From JAGPIS01 sp964635545 (lineage in GTDB: Bacteria; Bacteroidota; Bacteroidia; Bacteroidales; Marinilabiliaceae), in assembly GCA_964635545.1 (NCBI GenBank), contig CAZWOA010000095.1:1-11021 (forward strand): DNA of 11,021 nt, written 5' to 3'. Shown piece after piece: positions 7,112 through 11,021 of the stretch. Position numbers and translations under genes: made by a program. The number at the start of each line of letters is the position of its first letter. The stretch's first letter is position 1. The notes under the pieces were generated by a model that did no database searches, was not told the origin of the DNA, and saw only the letters and a list, made by a program, of their open reading frames with translations.

Positions 7112-7156
7112 CGGGATGTTGTACCAGAAAGCTGGTATAGCATCCTGTTTTGTTTT
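7112..7156 (+). terminator. Strong intrinsic terminator after the glycosyltransferase gene
   Basis: The arms at 7112-7127 and 7132-7147 pair along 16 positions (Watson-Crick plus G-T wobbles) around the four-base loop AAAG. The core pairs are GGATG/CATCC and TACCAG/CTGGTA. TTTTGTTTT follows at 7148-7156. It closes the glycosyltransferase transcript and insulates the peptide cassette downstream. Confidence 0.85.
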
Positions 7157-7202
7157 ATAATATAACCATGATTATAACATTAGAGTAATGGAGGCTGGTT
7201 AA

Positions 7203-7220
7203 ATCACACAATATCACACA
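7203..7220. repeat. Tandem ATCACACA direct repeat upstream of the peptide promoter
   Basis: ATCACACA occurs at 7203-7210 and again at 7213-7220, a 10-base period or about one helical turn. It lies about 13 bases upstream of the presumed -33 region of the peptide gene, a usual place for an activator to bind next to RNA polymerase. The repeat is seen directly; the role is inferred. Confidence 0.4.
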
Positions 7221-7232
7221 CTTAAAAAAATA

Positions 7233-7262
7233 TTTATTTATATATTGCATTAACTAACTTTG
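7233..7262 (+). promoter_or_regulatory. Promoter of the small peptide-GLPGLI-barrel cassette
   Basis: TAACTTTG (7255-7262) is an exact match to the Bacteroidota -7 consensus TAnnTTTG and is followed by TAG, as in the glycosyltransferase promoter. The best -33 candidate is TTTA (7233-7236), 18 bases upstream and one base off TTTG. A start near 7270 gives an AT-rich leader of about 80 bases before the ATG at 7352. Confidence 0.6.
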
Positions 7263-7351
7263 TAGTTAATGTAAGTTAAAAATATTAACATTATTAGGTT
7301 TATTAAAAGATAAACAATAAAATAGTAAAATTAACTTAAAATACAGTTATT

Positions 7352-7534
7352 ATGAAAAAGTCACTTTTAATTTTTGTCATGGCAGTTTTCTTTACTGCTT
7401 CATTTGCAATTCCGGTTATGGCCGATGGCGGAATGACCACAATCGACTGTGGTAACGGAAAAGGCACCAATTATCTTGCGGACAGTGATGAAGATGCGAG
7501 GGATTTTGAAGACTGGTGGTGTAAAGAGAATTAA
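7352..7534 (+). CDS. Small secreted acidic peptide with two cysteines (unknown family)
   Basis: The 60-residue product starts with a clear Sec signal peptide: MKKS, then a hydrophobic core LLIFVMAVFFTASFAI, and a likely cleavage site after V-M-A at residue 24. The predicted mature peptide of about 36 residues begins DGGMTT and has two cysteines, C33 in IDCGNGKG and C57 in DWWCKEN, which could form one disulfide. It is strongly acidic (about ten Asp/Glu against three Lys/Arg), with the acidic stretch at 44-54 and a Trp pair before C57. I do not recognise the family. No double-glycine leader, lipobox or modifying enzyme is seen. The gene has its own near-consensus promoter and precedes the GLPGLI and barrel genes, so it may be a partner or cargo of these envelope proteins; that is inference. 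The signal peptide plus the promoter make it a likely real gene. Confidence 0.75.
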   Translation: MKKSLLIFVMAVFFTASFAIPVMADGGMTTIDCGNGKGTNYLADSDEDARDFEDWWCKEN

Positions 7535-7538
7535 AATT

Positions 7539-7564
7539 ATGGGGTAGGTTAACGCTTACCCCAT
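7539..7564 (+). other. Intercistronic hairpin without a T-run
   Basis: ATGGGGTAGG (7539-7548) pairs with CTTACCCCAT (7555-7564) in a 10-bp stem with one G-T wobble and a six-base loop. It begins 5 bases after the peptide stop codon. The bases after it are CTAAAAAC, so it lacks the U-tract of an intrinsic terminator. It could be a 3'-end-protecting or processing structure, or a partial attenuator, letting the peptide message be more abundant than the downstream genes. Confidence 0.6.
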
Positions 7565-7598
7565 CTAAAAACTATTAAACTCTATAAAATCTATACTT

Positions 7599-8426
7599 AT
7601 GAATATTCGAATCACACTATTATTATTGCTATCTACTTCATTAACTGCTCAAAACATAACCTATAAAAAGGTAGATGAAGTGAAACAGATATTTATTTAT
7701 AGTTATATACATGTGTATGACTCGGTAAGTAATCAGCCCAAAATTACAACTGTTACCTCTTTACACATAGGTGAAAATTACACTGCTTTTGGAGGATTAG
7801 TAGAGTATATTAAGGACGAAGGTTATTACAATATGCAAGAGAACGAAAATCTTAATACTAAGGTTTATGAAAAAGAATTCTGGGCAAAAATAATGAAGGT
7901 TGACGGTAGTGTTCTAACAAAGTACAAAATAATTAAAAAAGGAGATGAAACCATCCTTTTTGAAAACATGGAAAATGTTAAATATCAGTATTCTGAGACT
8001 GTAAACCATAAATGGCGATTGGCAGAAGAAGCCGACACCACCATATTGGGATATAAATGTTATAAGGCTTATATTTCATATTCGGGGCGCGAATATACTG
8101 CTTGGTATGCTCCAGAGATACCCATAAGTAGCGGACCATATAAGTTTAGCGGTTTGCCGGGGCTTATAGTGCGTCTTCACGATAGCCGTTACAACCATAT
8201 ATTTGAGCTTGCCGCCATTGAGGAATCCTCACCTAATCAACCAATGATAATACGCCAAAACTGCAAAGAGATTACCGGCAAAGAGTATATAAAAGCCAAG
8301 CGTGCGCAGCTACAGGCACAAATTCACCGTTATGGCAATCCTAACAGAGTAGAGGGAAGCACAAGCGACATAGACCGAATGACTGCCCGCATGATGATGT
8401 TCAATAATTATATTGAGAGACCGTAA
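7599..8426 (+). CDS. GLPGLI family secreted protein
   Basis: The 275-residue protein has an N-terminal signal peptide (MNIRITLLLLLSTSLTAQ, cleaved near residues 17-18) and no further membrane helix, so it should be periplasmic or envelope-associated. It carries the motif that names the family: FSGLPGLIVRLHD, with GLPGLI at 185-190. The usual conserved stretch comes before it: GYKCYKA (151-157) and AWYAPEIPISSGPYKF (168-183). The family is known from Bacteroidota and has no established biochemical function. Length is normal for the family. The only cysteines in the predicted mature part are C154 and C222. The 64 bases upstream show no -7 element, so it is probably transcribed from the peptide promoter. 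The outer-membrane barrel gene starts 3 bases after its stop, which suggests that the two products act together at the envelope. Confidence 0.92.
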   Translation: MNIRITLLLLLSTSLTAQNITYKKVDEVKQIFIYSYIHVYDSVSNQPKITTVTSLHIGENYTAFGGLVEYIKDEGYYNMQENENLNTKVYEKEFWAKIMKVDGSVLTKYKIIKKGDETILFENMENVKYQYSETVNHKWRLAEEADTTILGYKCYKAYISYSGREYTAWYAPEIPISSGPYKFSGLPGLIVRLHDSRYNHIFELAAIEESSPNQPMIIRQNCKEITGKEYIKAKRAQLQAQIHRYGNPNRVEGSTSDIDRMTARMMMFNNYIERP

Positions 8427-8429
8427 AAC

Positions 8430-11021
8430 ATGAGAAACCGGAGTGTCATAATATCTCTTTTACTTCTGAATGTAGGTTTTAGTTATGCCCAAAACACTAT
8501 TTCGGGTAAAATAACAACCGATGGCGGCAGACCTGCCCAAGCTGTTAATATTATGTTGCTACATCCTAAAACGGGCAGTGTGGTTTCTTTTGGATTTACA
8601 GACGATAGTGGTGAGTTTAAAATTGATTTTAGCTCAAAAGCAGATTCGATAATGCTTACCGCCCGATCCTTATCTCATCGTGATACATCACTGGTGCTAC
8701 CCACCAAAGACCAATATATAGAGTTAATGCTCAGCAGTCGAAATGTAAAGATAAAGGAGGTAAGCGTATTCGGGCGGCCAATTTCATCAAAAGATGACAC
8801 CACCAAATATATTGTAGAGTCGTTCAAGCGACCAGCCGATCAATCTTTAGCCGATGTAATGGGGCGAATGCCCGGTTTTTCGGTTGCTACCGATGGTAAA
8901 ATTGCATATATGGGGCAAGAGATCGAGAAATATTACATTGAAGGTCTCGACCTGCTTGGCAATAGGTATGCTTTAGCAAATAAGAGTTTGGCTTATCGTG
9001 ATGTGGCTGCCGTAGAGATTCTCCATAATCACCAACCCATAAAAATGCTTCGTGGTATTACCCACAACAGTGGTACTGCAGTTAATATCCGATTAAAAAA
9101 TAAGTTTACAACAACTTATCGTATCGATGGTGACGTGGGCATTCCATGGCCTATGTTTAGATTTAATATTACGACAATGATATTTGCCCCCGGTAATCAA
9201 GTTATTGCGAGTGCACAAACAGACAATACGGGCGAAAACATATCGTTTATGCACGATGGCGTTAAATTCAACTCCAGTGAAATTGACAATTCATCAAACC
9301 GCAAAACATCATTACTTGGTATTTCATCATTGGCACCCTCACTACTATCCAATCAGCAACGCTACCTGTTTAATCACTCCAATTTGCTTACTTATAACCA
9401 TTTGATTAAAACAAGTGCTGATAGTGAGTTTAAAGTTAACATGAGTTATTTCAACGACAATACCGAAGAGAAAGCATCGGTGATAACCAACTTTTTTCTT
9501 CAAAACGACACAATTTCACTTATCGAAACCGATAGGAATCTATTTGGGCGTAATAGTCTTATTGCCAATATTGAATATGGTGAAAATAAAGAGAAAAAAT
9601 TTCTGAAGAACAAGATGAAGCTGCAAAGCTATTGGGATAAGGACAGAGAAACTATAAATAACTCTGTTTTTCAAAAAGCTTATACTCCACATCTGTCTGT
9701 TGCTGATGAGCTTGATTGGAATAAGTTGCTGGGTAAGCATTATGTAAGCTTCAAAGTATTTGGCGATTATAACCATTCGCCGCAAAATATGTCGATAAAG
9801 CCGGGTGCAATGACCGGCATATTGAATGGTGGTGATAGTTATGCTATTGCTACCCAGCGTTTTGACCGGGACGATTTAAGAGGGTTGATTTCGGGTGCAT
9901 TTACCATGAATTATAGAAAATGGGCAGTAGAGAGTAAAGTGAGTGCACAGTTTAATTACAGCGATATATCCACATCTATAGAAACCGACAATGTTACTGC
10001 TGATGTCGATTCGCTCATTAACAACATGAACTGGCTTGAAGGTGAACTGGCTATAATGGAGCAGTTTAGATACGAATCCCCAACATTTAAAGTTAGCCTT
10101 TTGGTTCCTCTATCGATAAAGTATTACTCGGTGAGAGATAAGATACATGAGGCCGGGCAGAATACAGCAAAACCAATGCTACTTCCATCGGCCAATTTGA
10201 TTTGGGACATGGCTTCCTTTTGGAGCATTAAATCGAGAGTGAGTTACGATCGCAAGCTTGAGGATGCCGGACAGCTTACCAAAAGCTATATATTGCGCAA
10301 CTATAGAGTAATAAACCGTGGTACGGGAGTTATAGCTGAAGATAAACACATAAGGTCGTCGGCAGGAATCCATTTCCGCAATCCTGTGGCAGGATGGATG
10401 GGAAATATAACAGCTCAATATATGTTTACCCAAAGTAACGTTATACATAGCCAAAACAGCCTAGGCGGAGGAGTGTTTCAAAACGAAGCAGTGAATAAGA
10501 AAAACAACAAAAAGTTTTATGACCTATCGGGGGAGCTTGTGCGCTTTATTGCATCCATGCGATGGAATATAAGTGTGGGCGGTCAATATATGGTTCGTCA
10601 TTCGGACTATTTGCTTGACAATCGTCTTAGCTGGAGCACCTTAAACGCAACTCGCTTTAATATGTTAAGTGATTTTGGCCATTGGCGCCACTTTCAGGCA
10701 AAATACAACTATGTATATAGCTTTATGAACCAAGAGACTTCACAAGCTAAGCGCAACTATAAAGAGCAGCAGCATCAGATAAACTTATTGTATTTTCCAA
10801 CAACAGAGCATATAGTGAGCCTTAGGAGTGAATATTATTGGGTAAAAGGCACAAATAATCTTTCTGAAGCCTGGTTTTCCGATTTCTCGTATATGTTTAA
10901 ACCCGGAGGCCGAAAATTATCATACCGTCTGTCGCTACGCAATATTCTGAATGCCCACAGCTTAACCACATATTCACACTCAGCCGTAGCCCTAACAGAG
11001 AGTAACTACGAGCTGCGTCCA
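8430..11021 (+). CDS. TonB-receptor-like outer-membrane barrel with carboxypeptidase-regulatory-like domain (cut by window end)
   Basis: The frame from the ATG at 8430 stays open for 864 codons to the right edge, so the C-terminus and stop are missing. A signal peptide (residues 1-20, ending FSYA, then QNTISGK) leads to a carboxypeptidase-regulatory-like beta-sandwich (about 22-102) containing FTDDSGEFKIDF. IKEVSVFGRP at 108-117 resembles the TonB-box region that follows this domain in SusC-like proteins. A plug-like domain follows (about 120-222) with ADVMGRMPGFSV, YYIEGLDLLG and AAVEILHNHQPIKML. The rest is rich in alternating aromatic and polar residues typical of a beta-barrel. The last residues (SLRNILNAHSL, then ALTESNYELRP) look close to the family's C-terminus, so probably only a few tens of residues are lost. 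No SusD partner is visible here. It starts 3 bases after the GLPGLI stop. The substrate is unknown; uptake or export related to the upstream peptide is speculative. Confidence 0.88.
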   Translation, partial: MRNRSVIISLLLLNVGFSYAQNTISGKITTDGGRPAQAVNIMLLHPKTGSVVSFGFTDDSGEFKIDFSSKADSIMLTARSLSHRDTSLVLPTKDQYIELMLSSRNVKIKEVSVFGRPISSKDDTTKYIVESFKRPADQSLADVMGRMPGFSVATDGKIAYMGQEIEKYYIEGLDLLGNRYALANKSLAYRDVAAVEILHNHQPIKMLRGITHNSGTAVNIRLKNKFTTTYRIDGDVGIPWPMFRFNITTMIFAPGNQVIASAQTDNTGENISFMHDGVKFNSSEIDNSSNRKTSLLGISSLAPSLLSNQQRYLFNHSNLLTYNHLIKTSADSEFKVNMSYFNDNTEEKASVITNFFLQNDTISLIETDRNLFGRNSLIANIEYGENKEKKFLKNKMKLQSYWDKDRETINNSVFQKAYTPHLSVADELDWNKLLGKHYVSFKVFGDYNHSPQNMSIKPGAMTGILNGGDSYAIATQRFDRDDLRGLISGAFTMNYRKWAVESKVSAQFNYSDISTSIETDNVTADVDSLINNMNWLEGELAIMEQFRYESPTFKVSLLVPLSIKYYSVRDKIHEAGQNTAKPMLLPSANLIWDMASFWSIKSRVSYDRKLEDAGQLTKSYILRNYRVINRGTGVIAEDKHIRSSAGIHFRNPVAGWMGNITAQYMFTQSNVIHSQNSLGGGVFQNEAVNKKNNKKFYDLSGELVRFIASMRWNISVGGQYMVRHSDYLLDNRLSWSTLNATRFNMLSDFGHWRHFQAKYNYVYSFMNQETSQAKRNYKEQQHQINLLYFPTTEHIVSLRSEYYWVKGTNNLSEAWFSDFSYMFKPGGRKLSYRLSLRNILNAHSLTTYSHSAVALTESNYELRP

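Larger units (their letters stand above)
7004..7351. other. 348-base AT-rich intergenic region between two transcription units
   Basis: No credible gene was found in either strand. From left to right it holds a 12-bp inverted repeat (7013-7106), a strong terminator hairpin (7112-7156), a tandem ATCACACA repeat (7203-7220), a promoter match (about 7233-7262) and an AT-rich leader of about 80 bases for the small peptide gene. The leader contains an 8-bp inverted repeat TAAGTTAA/TTAACTTA (7272-7279 and 7331-7338), which has little weight in such biased sequence. Confidence 0.7.

Noticed and set aside
7272..7338. TAAGTTAA/TTAACTTA inverted repeat in the leader of the small peptide gene, considered as a riboswitch.
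   Set aside because: The arms are pure AT except one pair, the loop is over 50 bases, and no conserved riboswitch core is recognisable.
9184..9405. A 73-codon forward frame inside the barrel gene.
   Set aside because: It overlaps a continuous 864-codon frame with clear signal peptide, plug and barrel features; its translation is low-complexity and Thr/His/Pro-rich, as expected of a shadow frame.
8430..11021. Calling the barrel a SusC component of a polysaccharide utilisation locus.
   Set aside because: No SusD-like gene, glycoside hydrolase or sugar sensor is next to it, and the preceding gene is GLPGLI; the visible context does not support carbohydrate uptake.

Overview
The window looks like chromosomal DNA from a member of the Bacteroidota, probably order Bacteroidales. 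The evidence is a low-GC sequence, TAnnTTTG-type -7 promoter elements, few strong Shine-Dalgarno sequences, a GLPGLI-family protein, and an outer-membrane barrel protein that starts with a carboxypeptidase-regulatory-like domain. All eight complete genes and the one gene cut by the right edge are on the + strand. No tRNA, rRNA, CRISPR array, transposase or phage gene was seen.

Left part (1-3130): a universal stress protein with an N-terminal DUF2007-type domain, closed by a clear intrinsic terminator. A 140-base intergenic stretch follows, packed with short repeated and inverted boxes. Then come a PLP-dependent threonine aldolase-like enzyme and, 16 bases later, a rhomboid intramembrane protease, probably cotranscribed.

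Middle part (3131-7003): a membrane sensor histidine kinase and a NarL/LuxR-type response regulator overlap by four bases (ATGA) and form a two-component system. A Bacteroidota-type promoter then drives a membrane-embedded processive family 2 glycosyltransferase of the hyaluronan/chitin/PNAG-synthase type. The regulator could control this gene, but that is inference from position.

Right part (7004-11021): an AT-rich 348-base gap holds an inverted repeat, a strong terminator, a tandem ATCACACA repeat and a near-consensus promoter. It leads into a three-gene cassette: a 60-residue secreted acidic peptide with two cysteines, a GLPGLI protein, and a large TonB-receptor-like outer-membrane barrel. 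The last starts 3 bases after the GLPGLI stop and runs off the window within its C-terminal part. A strong hairpin without a T-run lies between the peptide gene and the GLPGLI gene. This cassette and the phased box array before the aldolase are the two most interesting items.
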